Translations under genes and position numbers: made by a program | Notes under the pieces: generated by a model | Databases searched by the model: none | What the model saw: the letters and a program-made list of their open reading frames with translations, nothing else | What the model was told of the DNA's origin: nothing | In this document: one piece after another, positions 18,074 to 26,774 of the stretch | How positions within the stretch are numbered: position 1 is the first letter of the stretch | How the letters are laid out: each line of letters begins with the position of its first letter | Assembly (NCBI RefSeq): GCF_036320655.1 | Contig: NZ_CP143258.1 | Coordinates: 2,766,001-2,830,000 of the forward strand | Origin: Porphyromonas pogonae | GTDB lineage: Bacteria; Bacteroidota; Bacteroidia; Bacteroidales; Porphyromonadaceae | DNA length: 64,000 nt | Direction: 5' to 3'

Positions 18074-18625
18074 ATGAAACATACTTTACACTTCTTTTTC
18101 ATTCTCTCCTTTGTGGCGTCCACCTTTATTTCATGCAGTAGCACTGACAAGGAAAAACTCGTTACCATACAGAATAAGTATACCTTATCCGTGCCTTCTA
18201 TACTTATTGAGAGCAAAGATCTCAATGACGAGGCCTCTCTGCAATATGAAAATCAGATAAAGGAATTGTATGTCATGGTCATCGATGAGCCCAAGGATGA
18301 GCTACACAAGGCTATTACGGAAAACAGCATGCAGGATACTTATTCGCCTGATCTCACAGGATATACCAATCTCGTCTTACCCGACTTCATCAAAAGCGTA
18401 CCCGGAGCAAAACCATCAGATATCAAAGATACCCTCATCAATAACATGCCGGCAAAAGTACTGACGCTCAAAGGTGTTGTCAATAATATAGAAGTATTTT
18501 ACTATATAGCTATTGTAGAAGGTAAGAAGGAGTATTATCAGGTATTGTCATGGACCACTGCCAAACAAGAAAAGCAGTATGCAGATATAATGAAACGTAC
18601 CGTGCTTTCGTTACGTGAGCTCTGA
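18074..18625 (+). CDS. putative lipoprotein, PsbP/DUF1795-like
   Basis: A 183-residue protein with lipoprotein signal peptide (lipobox FISC, Cys21). The mature part has a beginning YTLSVPSIL and an end SWTTAKQEKQYADIMKRTVLSL that resemble the pattern of PsbP-like/DUF1795 lipoproteins (a final short helix after a W-T strand), but this is pattern resemblance only. Function unknown. A TAATTTTG box ends 13 bp before the start. The element upstream is MITE copy 1. Confidence 0.7.
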   Translation: MKHTLHFFFILSFVASTFISCSSTDKEKLVTIQNKYTLSVPSILIESKDLNDEASLQYENQIKELYVMVIDEPKDELHKAITENSMQDTYSPDLTGYTNLVLPDFIKSVPGAKPSDIKDTLINNMPAKVLTLKGVVNNIEVFYYIAIVEGKKEYYQVLSWTTAKQEKQYADIMKRTVLSLREL

Positions 18626-19027
18626 TACTTTACATACAAAAGGGTTGTATTTCCTCTTGTCATGTGGACAACTCTCAAACAAATAAGGCTTATTTAATAG
18701 ATTTGAAGCATCTATTTACGACCGGAGGCTACACTACAAATACTGGATTTGTTTGTGTAGCCTCCTGCTATTTCAATAAACATAACAGAATAAAAACTTA
18801 AATAGACCATATATACACCTTTGCCAAGCAAAGGGTTGGCATAAGTCTTTTACTTTGGTTTATAAAAAGAGCTATGCAAAGGGCGATTGAAATAATTCAA
18901 AATAAAACTATACTCAGTAAGCAATGTTTTAATCTAACAGGAAAATATAGCATTCAGATAAAAACACACATTACATTATTCAATCACCCTCCGCACAGCG
19001 TCAAACCTAATCAATCAAAGCAAGGGT
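18626..19027. other. intergenic region with terminator-like hairpin
   Basis: 402 bp between convergent genes. It contains an 11-bp GC-rich stem (18724-18734 with 18755-18765), probably the terminator for one or both neighbours. Nothing else recognised. Confidence 0.6.
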
Positions 19028-20167
19028 TTAGAAAATAATTTGTAAACGTGTCTGGAATCCGTTTACCGACTGGTTGTCAAAACCGGCTCTATCGGAAACA
19101 TGAGTATACGAATATCTCAACCTCCAGATCATATATTTATTGATGTAATAATTAAGGGTAAGTGATGCATCATTCTGACGTCCGCCCAAAATCTGAGCTT
19201 TATGATCTGAGAGATCAGTATAGTTATAGCCCAATACACACTCCAGTGATCCGGCATCCGGTGTAGCTATACCGGCATCTCCGTCAGAATATTTATAGCT
19301 ACTGCCCAAGATAAGCCCCCTTACCAAAGCATAGGCTCCACTGGCTTTGAATGATGGCAGTCCGTTTTCCCTCTTTACATTCAAGTAATAGTATTGTGTC
19401 TCAAGCCCTACACGGCCATAAGCCGCACAGATCTCCGGTGTGAACTTATACAGCATCTTGGCATCCGTGATGAGAGCCTGCTGTGCAGTCACTTTAGCAA
19501 TCCTCGTGGGGAAGTTGCTTTTGAGCGTGTAGCTTTTATGATTCAAAGCTTCTTTCTCGTTGTAGCGAGGGCTTTCAAATGCCCCCGAAAGACCTACGTG
19601 CAAGATACGACCCTCCTCGTGCAGGGGACGGTAGATCAATCGTGACATCATACCATACCCTTGCTTGCCAAGGTCATTAGAAGCTTTCTTTATAGCCTCG
19701 CCTTCGACATGGAAGCTCAACGTACCAAAAAATTGACCTTGATCATGTATCAACATAGCTCCGATAAGACGTGAATTGAAAAAGGCTTCATTGCTCGCAG
19801 GCTCTTCCATACTAATCTTCATGGATGAGCTGGTAGAGCTTTGCAATCCAAACTGATGCACAAAGTAGCCTGCACGGATAAGGTTGTTCTTGCCCAACTT
19901 TCGCTCCACAAATACATCTTTGAGTGATACCTTACCATAAGCAAAGCCCACATCTACTTTAGCTTTATAGTCACCATAAGCCGCCTTTACTCCCACACGG
20001 AGGTCAGGTACCGCTAAGCCATTTACAAGGCTTTTATTATCCGACTTGAATAAACCGCCGTCCATCAGGATACGTCCCGAGGGCTTCACTTCCACCTTGT
20101 CTTGTGCATAAGCAGAAGCACATGCCAGGACAAGGCCGAGACCCATCATAGTAAAAATCTTATTCAT
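19028..20167 (-). CDS. OprO/OprP-like (phosphate-selective type) porin
   Basis: A 379-residue outer-membrane beta-barrel: signal peptide (1-21, ending AYAQ), alternating strands throughout, and a terminal aromatic strand ending LQIIF. RILMDGGLFK near the N-terminus and NLIRAGYFVHQFGLQ are typical of the phosphate-selective porin O and P family. It starts 29 bp after the acid phosphatase gene on the same strand, so the two are probably cotranscribed and may cooperate in taking up phosphate or phosphorylated compounds; the ion selectivity is inferred. Confidence 0.8.
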   Translation of the reverse strand: MNKIFTMMGLGLVLACASAYAQDKVEVKPSGRILMDGGLFKSDNKSLVNGLAVPDLRVGVKAAYGDYKAKVDVGFAYGKVSLKDVFVERKLGKNNLIRAGYFVHQFGLQSSTSSSMKISMEEPASNEAFFNSRLIGAMLIHDQGQFFGTLSFHVEGEAIKKASNDLGKQGYGMMSRLIYRPLHEEGRILHVGLSGAFESPRYNEKEALNHKSYTLKSNFPTRIAKVTAQQALITDAKMLYKFTPEICAAYGRVGLETQYYYLNVKRENGLPSFKASGAYALVRGLILGSSYKYSDGDAGIATPDAGSLECVLGYNYTDLSDHKAQILGGRQNDASLTLNYYINKYMIWRLRYSYTHVSDRAGFDNQSVNGFQTRLQIIF

Positions 20168-20196
20168 ATACTTTATCTTTAAAATAAGCAGTCTCG

Positions 20197-20976
20197 TTAT
20201 TTACTCGGGGTCGCTTTTACAGCACCTGATTTTTGTAATTTCACAAACTCTTTCTTGGCTTTTTCCAATTGAGCCATAAAAGCAGCATTAGCATGCAGAC
20301 GTGCTACTACAGCACTTGCCACAAGTCGTGCAGCATCCACATCACTCTGGAAGTGATAGCCACAGATCACACGGCTTTGTCCCATTTCGTATCCTCTCTG
20401 CAATATTTCATTCTGGCGTGCAGGATTGATCTCAGCCAGCACCAAAGCAGTAGCCCAGCCTATAGAAGTATGTCCTGAGGGGTATGAGCCGTTGGTCGAT
20501 AGTTCGCTTTGTTGCTCAGGATTGCAAGTATCTTCCTGGAAAAAGCTGAAGGGGCGTACACGCATGTAATGCTCTTTCGCATGGCGAGTGGCCAAGTCTC
20601 CTGCATCTTCTTTCATATTAATCACCAGTTTATGAATCTCAGGAGTTTTCTCTTTACTGATCTCCATGCCGAATGCTTCGGAGAATGCCATGGGCACGCC
20701 ATTGCCACCTACACGTGCATCACGCACTGCTTGTGCACCTCTGGGTGTATTTCTTTGCATCTTACCCCAGTCATACTGTGCTCTGTCGTTCAGGAAGAGA
20801 ATAGTACCGGGAGCGGGAGGAGGCGGTAAAAGTTCAAGGCTGTTTGCTACTTCAGAGATTTCAAGGTAGTACAGATCCGGCTGCGTTCTTTTGTCTTTGA
20901 TCTTTGCTTCCTGAGCAAAGATGCTTATCGCAAATAAGGTGTAAACGAATGCCAGTAATGAAAATCTTGTTTTCAT
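20197..20976 (-). CDS. class A non-specific acid phosphatase (PAP2 fold)
   Basis: A periplasmic phosphatase of about 259 residues. All three catalytic motifs are visible: KEHYMRVRP (K-x6-RP), YPSGHTS, and [12 protein letters not shown] (SR-x5-H-x3-D). The GSYPSGHT form is the class A (PhoN-like) signature. Signal peptide at 1-21 (ending IFAQ). I start at ATG 20976; an in-frame upstream codon at 20985 adds three residues. It releases phosphate from monoesters outside the inner membrane. It is followed directly by a phosphate-type porin gene. Confidence 0.9.
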   Translation of the reverse strand: MKTRFSLLAFVYTLFAISIFAQEAKIKDKRTQPDLYYLEISEVANSLELLPPPPAPGTILFLNDRAQYDWGKMQRNTPRGAQAVRDARVGGNGVPMAFSEAFGMEISKEKTPEIHKLVINMKEDAGDLATRHAKEHYMRVRPFSFFQEDTCNPEQQSELSTNGSYPSGHTSIGWATALVLAEINPARQNEILQRGYEMGQSRVICGYHFQSDVDAARLVASAVVARLHANAAFMAQLEKAKKEFVKLQKSGAVKATPSK

Positions 20977-21173
20977 AAATAACAATTTTTGGGATTAAAT
21001 ATTAAATAGGTTGATTCTGTCGGTGTATCCGATATTGGCTCAATGCGAGAATATCCGTCTACCGATTTGCAACAAAACTATCGATTATAGCCTCCCAAAA
21101 AAGTTGCATCCGTTTATTCCTCCTTTTTCGAGGCATGCAACATTAGGCAATAACAATGAGATTATAAACACTG

Positions 21174-24100
21174 TTAATCAGCAATATGCAGCACATAATA
21201 AACAAATGCGGAGTACTTTCCGCGGTCACGCAAATACTCTTTCAGCACCTTTTCATTTGTTTTGATTTTATTATTGACAAGTCTGCTTATCACAGGATTC
21301 AGATTACCGTAGATGCCCAACACTCCGGGGATGAGAGATCGTTTCACCTTAGGATTGGCTACCAGTATGGCAAGCACTTTGGCCTGCTGATGATAGAAGT
21401 TGGAAAACCTCAGCACCTCATCCAGAATCATAGCGTCCGTCACTGTGATTAGCTCATACATGGCTACGGTGAGTTGTTCCACCTGCTTTACTATTGATTT
21501 AGCCCTCACCGCTATCATATCTTCAAGCTCTTTATCAAACTTCTTATTCACCAGCCCCTCATTTTCTTTGATAAGCATATTGCGCAGGTTTTGGTATTCT
21601 ACCAAAGAATCGGCTATGCGATCTTTGGTCTGTAGGAATTGTATCTGCTTCTCAATAAGGTCAAGCTCTCTAAGCAAAGGAATGCGTTGCTCATGACTTG
21701 TCCATGATGCCAATTCGCCCAGTCGAGTTATAAGTACCCTTACCGCATAGTCACTTTCAATACGTGCGTGCAGGGCTTCTTCAAGCGAGTGCATATAGTC
21801 AAGGATCAACGTCAAGGTATAATCCGAGTATAAATTATCATATTCAGCCGCTACAACTTTGTACTCCGCCATAAGATCGGCCAATGGTTTACGGGCAATA
21901 TCATCCCGGAGAACGGTGAATCTGCGTACCAATGCGTTGTTGAATGTAACATGCTCCAAGCATCCTGTCAGCTCCTCGATACGCACACTCAGATCAGATC
22001 CCAAGGTCTTGAGCTGTTCCAACCACAAGCCATTGCGACTTACTTGCTGTCTGATACGTTCCACATCGCCGGAGCTCTCTGCCTGCACCGATTGTTCCCA
22101 CAAGTGGCTACTCTCATAAGCTTCCGCCCTTGCTATGCACTCCATCTGCTTTTTGAGTTTTTGCGACAGGCTCAGTGTGGCCTCTCGATTGAGCTTGATG
22201 ATCTCATTGGTCAGTCGGGCTATAAGCATATTCGTCTCTCTACGCTTACGTTTGTCAGGGGCGATCTCACTGATCTCCTGCCTGAGTTTCATGATACTGC
22301 TACGGCCGGCATCGTCCGAGAGAGCATAGAAGGAATTCAGTTCTTCTGCTCTACTCTTGAGCGTTTCTATACGTCTCGTGATAAGCATTCTGCTTTTGCG
22401 CTTACGATATAGATATGCTACAACCGCCAATATCAAAATCAGGATAACTATCACTATCGCCACACCTGCCGCATATCTCGGACTAAAAATATCTCCGGCT
22501 CCGAAATTTTCCCAACTCGGCTGATTCTCATGATCTATTTTCAAGGTAAGCACACCTAAGTTAGAGCCAAGATAGAGATGTCCGCCATGTACCAGCGATG
22601 CGGCAGGACTAAAACGTATGTCGGTGTAGAATAGCCCCTCATCCGACATATGTCCGTCCTTTATCCTGAACTTGCGCAGCCCGTATTCGGGCAAGGCATA
22701 AAACAAGCTGTCATTGACATAGAGAAGCTTGTTGTAGCCACGCACAGGCACCGTATCATTGGGGTTTTGTGTAATAATATGGTGGTTGGTCAGGGTGATG
22801 AGGGTGGAGAGATGTGCCTCAGTAGCTATAATATCTCGTATAAACGTATTGCGCTCACTACCGCCTATAGGCTTGAACACGCTGTCCGGTGGGCACACAT
22901 AATATGCCCCGTCATTGAGTGTTGAGAGGTAAACAAGGTCAGAGTGGCGGGCTGAGTAGAAGGCTGTTACATATTTATTCTCAAAGAATCGTACGGTATC
23001 AGGAATGTTTATACCATCCGCCACAACCAGCCCGTCCTGTACGCCCAGATATACACGCACCTTATCTCCTGTCTGTTTCACGCCCATGGCCGTAATCTTG
23101 TCTTTGGACTGGTACATAGTCGCTGCTCTGTGCATGAGCATGTTTTTTAGTTTGCTTCCCGAAACATTGATCATCTTCAGCTCCTGCCGTGCATTGTAGT
23201 AATATATAGTATGTCCCACCAGATCCATACGCACAATCTGCTCTTCTTTCGGAAAAGTATATATCAGCGATGCCTCAGCAGCCTTGTCTTCCTTACGGTA
23301 CAATTCATTGTGTGTAGTGAGATAATAAGTTTCGTTAGAGCCTGCACATGCGGCTTTGACCGAGGTACTCCCATTGAAAATACCCAAATGATGAGGTACG
23401 CGCCACAATGCATTTTCCGTAAGCATCAGTGTAAAATCATGACGGGGATCGGGTAGCATAATATTACGACACCCGGCAGGTGTTTTGCGCCTAAGGGGTA
23501 TCATTACAAAATCAACCAGATCATTGCTCAGCAACATATTGTCAGTACCTACTATATAATGAATACCTTGTGACTGATAATAAAGCTTGGGAGATAGCGG
23601 TAAGCGTACCTCACGGATGGACTTACCGGCAGGTGTGTCGAGATAGAGCATATTGTCCGACAAAGCAAATATAGTATCGCCATACACCGAAACATGATTG
23701 ATAGCTCGGCCCTTATGAGATAGTTCTACCCTGCCCGTATCCTTGCTCACACTGATCACTCCCTGCTCTGTAGCTGCCAAAAGCAGACTATCTCTGTAAG
23801 TACATAGATTATTGACGATAAAATAATTCTTACTCCCTCGCCAGAGATCTTGGTCATGAGGATAAACCAACTGTAATGAATCCGCCACCGCATTGCCTCC
23901 CACCGGCATACGATACAAGCCTTGACTTGTCGCAGCGTAGAGGTGATCGCCCAGCATAGCTATATCATAAGTAGAGTACTTCTCTTTCTTGACAGGGATG
24001 AGATAAACCTTTTGCCGATGCATACGGTCATCCTGCATCACCCAGCGTTGCAATCCCGAGTTGCGTACGCCCACCCAGCATATAGTGGTAAGACTATCGG

Positions 24101-24356
24101 TATTGCGCGAAAGTACTTTGTATATGCGGTCTTCTCCCACTTCAAACACACGCCTTTCGTCATCCTTCACTCGCCATAGGCTGCCCGTCTCACCGCCTAT
24201 CCACAATACCCCGTCGTCACCCGTAGAGAGGGATGACAATTTTTCATCAAAGTAATACTCTGTTTCGCCCAAAGTATTGATCTTTTCCGCTCTCTCACAA
24301 GAGCATAGCAGAGCAACAAAAAGGGGTAAAATATATTGTACAATACATCTCTTCAT
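21174..24356 (-). CDS. large beta-propeller lipoprotein with membrane helix and coiled-coil C-terminus
   Basis: About 1060 residues. The start at ATG 24356 gives a lipobox LLCSC; the upstream in-frame start at 24374 adds six residues. Residues 30-620 contain repeated WxxG/SDG-type blades (DDGVLWIGGETGSLWRV, LYRMPVGG, LYLGSNLGVLTL), like the sensor propeller of hybrid two-component systems. One TM helix is at about 635-655 (GVAIVIVILILILAVVAYLY). The remaining 400 residues are charged and helical, with no kinase, receiver or recognisable DNA-binding domain. It may be a regulator or a scaffold spanning the membrane; a lipid anchor and a TM helix in one protein is odd. Function unknown. Confidence 0.75.
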   Translation of the reverse strand: MKRCIVQYILPLFVALLCSCERAEKINTLGETEYYFDEKLSSLSTGDDGVLWIGGETGSLWRVKDDERRVFEVGEDRIYKVLSRNTDSLTTICWVGVRNSGLQRWVMQDDRMHRQKVYLIPVKKEKYSTYDIAMLGDHLYAATSQGLYRMPVGGNAVADSLQLVYPHDQDLWRGSKNYFIVNNLCTYRDSLLLAATEQGVISVSKDTGRVELSHKGRAINHVSVYGDTIFALSDNMLYLDTPAGKSIREVRLPLSPKLYYQSQGIHYIVGTDNMLLSNDLVDFVMIPLRRKTPAGCRNIMLPDPRHDFTLMLTENALWRVPHHLGIFNGSTSVKAACAGSNETYYLTTHNELYRKEDKAAEASLIYTFPKEEQIVRMDLVGHTIYYYNARQELKMINVSGSKLKNMLMHRAATMYQSKDKITAMGVKQTGDKVRVYLGVQDGLVVADGINIPDTVRFFENKYVTAFYSARHSDLVYLSTLNDGAYYVCPPDSVFKPIGGSERNTFIRDIIATEAHLSTLITLTNHHIITQNPNDTVPVRGYNKLLYVNDSLFYALPEYGLRKFRIKDGHMSDEGLFYTDIRFSPAASLVHGGHLYLGSNLGVLTLKIDHENQPSWENFGAGDIFSPRYAAGVAIVIVILILILAVVAYLYRKRKSRMLITRRIETLKSRAEELNSFYALSDDAGRSSIMKLRQEISEIAPDKRKRRETNMLIARLTNEIIKLNREATLSLSQKLKKQMECIARAEAYESSHLWEQSVQAESSGDVERIRQQVSRNGLWLEQLKTLGSDLSVRIEELTGCLEHVTFNNALVRRFTVLRDDIARKPLADLMAEYKVVAAEYDNLYSDYTLTLILDYMHSLEEALHARIESDYAVRVLITRLGELASWTSHEQRIPLLRELDLIEKQIQFLQTKDRIADSLVEYQNLRNMLIKENEGLVNKKFDKELEDMIAVRAKSIVKQVEQLTVAMYELITVTDAMILDEVLRFSNFYHQQAKVLAILVANPKVKRSLIPGVLGIYGNLNPVISRLVNNKIKTNEKVLKEYLRDRGKYSAFVYYVLHIAD

Positions 24357-24853
24357 AGGTTGTGGAACTATCATATAAGCAATTCTGATTGTGCAACAAA
24401 CTTACATAAATCCTTTGTTTCACCATGCATAGGCAAGCATATAAGTATCGTGGAGCATGGCAGAGGGAGGTATTTTGTGCATAGGAGCACCCGAATAGAG
24501 ACATCAAAATCAGTCCGTTTTTGACATAATGTCAAAAACACTCGAGTTATGAGAAGGAGTAGGATGTAAGAGTAATCTACTCACAATGAGGCTACTAAAT
24601 AAATTGACAAATGACTCATGTCCAATGAATTTTATCACATCTTAGTTAAGACACAAAGCTTATTTGTACAAAGTCTAAATAAGAAACGGCTTTTTCACCC
24701 TGATAAACTCTAAAAAATAGGGGGCTAAATAAATTGAGCATCTACAATGCCCCATGCAAATGAATATCTGAAAAATATACGGCCTTCATATTACAGAAGT
24801 TTATTGTGCTGGGCAAATATACTTAGCTACAAGGGGGGGAGGCTAATTCTATT

Positions 24854-24980
24854 ATGATAAGTCTACCGACTGTGTACATAGGTCTGTCGTCCGTATAGGA
24901 TAAGATCATTGTCCGTATAGGATAGCTCAGTTGTCCGTGTATGATAAGTTGAGCCTCAGTATAGGATAAGTCTACCGAAT
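24854..24980 (+). repeat. degenerate minisatellite, about 23-bp units
   Basis: Four to five imperfect units of the form GTCCGTATAGGATAAG plus a variable 5-8 bp linker, bounded on both sides by GATAAGTCTACCGA. Present in both copies of the 1102-bp element. Confidence 0.65.
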
Positions 24981-25152
24981 TATATAGGGAACCCGGCTCA
25001 CCGCATGGTTATAGGTCAGAGATGTGATATGATGATTCATGGAGTTTGAGAGGCTGGAAGTGAGTAAGGTCAAGGGTGTAGAAGCAAGATCAGCAATACC
25101 CGTTGGTAAAGCACTGTACGAGGGAGATCGAGTCTACAATGCGGTGTAATAG

Positions 25153-25339
25153 GAGGCTGTTGCAAAAGTCAACAGTCTCGTGGATTTTGGAGGCAAAGCC
25201 GACAAAAGACACTTTGACCGGGCAGAGAAGATAAAGTGCAAGGCGCTAAGAGTGAGTGCACAGGGAGTTTACTTCCGGCAAATGACCAAGCGCGAATCTC
25301 GCAAGCAACGAAGCAATTGGCCTGCTATGCAACGGTCTC
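25153..25339 (+). mobile_element. 187-bp MITE, copy 2, nested in the 1102-bp element
   Basis: Ends GAGGCTGTTGCA and TGCAACGGTCTC; flanking 5-bp direct repeat AATAG (25148-25152 and 25340-25344). The same insertion is in the partner element, so it predates the duplication. Confidence 0.88.
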
Positions 25340-25516
25340 AATAGACAACAACCTATGGGGCGTACCACCTCATGCCACACTCATTCATGCGAGAGGATAA
25401 GCTATGGCAAGCACCCATCAACAAGGGCAAATTTGTCTTAGAGCACATATTGGTGTATATCATTATCAATCAGAATAAAAAAGGATGTAGCGGAATAAAC
25501 AGGAACTGCACAACCA

Positions 25517-25548
25517 CAAAGATACAACATCACACCCGCCCTTGTCAA
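25517..25548 (-). promoter_or_regulatory. promoter inside 1102-bp element, copy A
   Basis: On the minus strand, TTG (25548-25546), 21 nt, TATCTTTG (25524-25517). It points into the element and away from the creatininase gene. Same module as at 5418-5449. Confidence 0.5.
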
Positions 25549-25735
25549 TACCTGCTACTTGGCTGTACACCTAAAAATAGCACTACATCATCACACTCTC
25601 TCAATCTGACAAAATGATAGTTTTTATCTTCGTTTGATGAGATCGTGCTTCTTTTGCTTTTGCCGATAGTTTTTTGCTTTTTTCACAGGCTCTATTTATT
25701 TTTGCTCATAGATTTATAAATTTATCTTTTTAGAA

Positions 25736-26518
25736 ATGAGTGTTCAAAAAAATAATCTGCATATGATATGCGATCTATCTGTATCCAATTACGGCACCAT
25801 ACGTGACGCCCAATATGATGTAGCCATACTTCCATGGGGTGCTACCGAGCCACACAATTATCATTTACCTTATCTTACGGACTCTATATTGTCTCATGAT
25901 ATCGCTGTAGATGCAGCCCTGAAAGCATCTGATGTATATGGGACGCAATGTATGGTGCTTCCTCCCCTGGCATTGGGTGCACAGAATCCAGGTCAGCGTG
26001 ATCTGCCTTTTTGTATACATTATCGCTATGAGACCCAGAAGGCGGTACTCACGGATATTATAAGTTCGCTTCAACATCAGGGTTTGAATAAGTTGGTCAT
26101 TATCAATGGACATGGTGGTAATAATTTCCGCAACATGGTGCGGGATCTCAATGTAGACTTTCCTGACTTTGTGATTGCAGTGAGCGAGTGGTTCAGGGTA
26201 TGCCCGGCAAAAGACTATTTCGAGATACCGGGTGATCATGCAGACGAAGTGGAAACATCGGTGATGATGCATTACCACCCTGAGTTGGTAGAGCTGTCAC
26301 AAGCGGGGCAAGGCAACTCGAAACCGTTTGCCCTCTCGACCCTCAACGAGGGGGTAGCGTGGATACCTCGTCACTGGACCAAAGTATCGACCGATACGGG
26401 CATTGGTGATCCCTCCCACTCTACTGCGGAGAAAGGCAAGCGTTTTGCTTGTGCTGTAACGGATCGTTATGCTCTCCTCTTGCACCAGTTGGCATCGGGC
26501 GATATATACTTGGATTGA
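25736..26518 (+). CDS. creatininase-family amidohydrolase
   Basis: A 260-residue cytosolic metalloenzyme of the creatininase/MftE fold: ILPWGATEPHNYHLPYLTDS at 30-50, NGHGGNNFRNMVRD, and GDHADEVETSVMM supply the usual His/Glu/Asp metal ligands. Length is standard. Real substrates in Bacteroidota are not known; some relatives act in riboflavin or mycofactocin pathways. Followed after 256 bp by the acyl-CoA synthetase gene on the same strand; a TACTTTTG box before the latter suggests separate transcription. The 1102-bp element ends 109 bp upstream. Confidence 0.88.
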   Translation: MSVQKNNLHMICDLSVSNYGTIRDAQYDVAILPWGATEPHNYHLPYLTDSILSHDIAVDAALKASDVYGTQCMVLPPLALGAQNPGQRDLPFCIHYRYETQKAVLTDIISSLQHQGLNKLVIINGHGGNNFRNMVRDLNVDFPDFVIAVSEWFRVCPAKDYFEIPGDHADEVETSVMMHYHPELVELSQAGQGNSKPFALSTLNEGVAWIPRHWTKVSTDTGIGDPSHSTAEKGKRFACAVTDRYALLLHQLASGDIYLD

Positions 26519-26774
26519 GAGGCTGTATTTATCATTATAGAAGTCTCATTAGCCCCGCTACAACCATATTTTTTATATACTTACACAGGATTGCGAAATA
26601 TCACAGCACAAGCAGGTCATACTTGGCAAGTGCTTGTAATTCGCAATCCCTCAGCGGTAATTTGCAATAAATAAGCAATAAAATGCTGTTATTGTGCAGA
26701 TAAGACAGGTGGAAATATTTGTTTTACGATTTCTTTTTCCTACTTTTGGAATAATCTAAATAAAATGTTGACCT

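Larger units (their letters stand above)
24525..25626 (+). repeat. 1102-bp element, copy A (inverted partner at 54748)
   Basis: Identity with the reverse complement of 54748-55849 begins at CATAATGTCAAAAACAC and ends at GATAGTTTTTA; both copies are exactly 1102 bp and differ at roughly 1-3 percent of positions by eye. Contents: an ATCTTAGTTAAGAC motif (24639), a minisatellite (24854-24980), a nested 187-bp MITE and a promoter on the minus strand (25517-25548). No transposase. The whole 24375-25735 gap has no credible gene. Confidence 0.88.

Noticed and set aside
22135-22412. Plus-strand frames within the propeller gene
   Set aside because: Antisense shadows of a 1060-codon gene.
24854-24980. 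Regular spaced repeats considered as a CRISPR array
   Set aside because: Units are degenerate, about 23 bp, with linkers of 5-8 bp rather than spacers of 30 bp or more, and no cas genes are near.
25372-25617. 81-codon frame present in both 1102-bp copies (also 54757-55002)
   Set aside because: The copies differ mainly at amino-acid-changing positions in the few differences within it, it overlaps the promoter module on the other strand, and the product resembles nothing; it follows from the repeat being duplicated.
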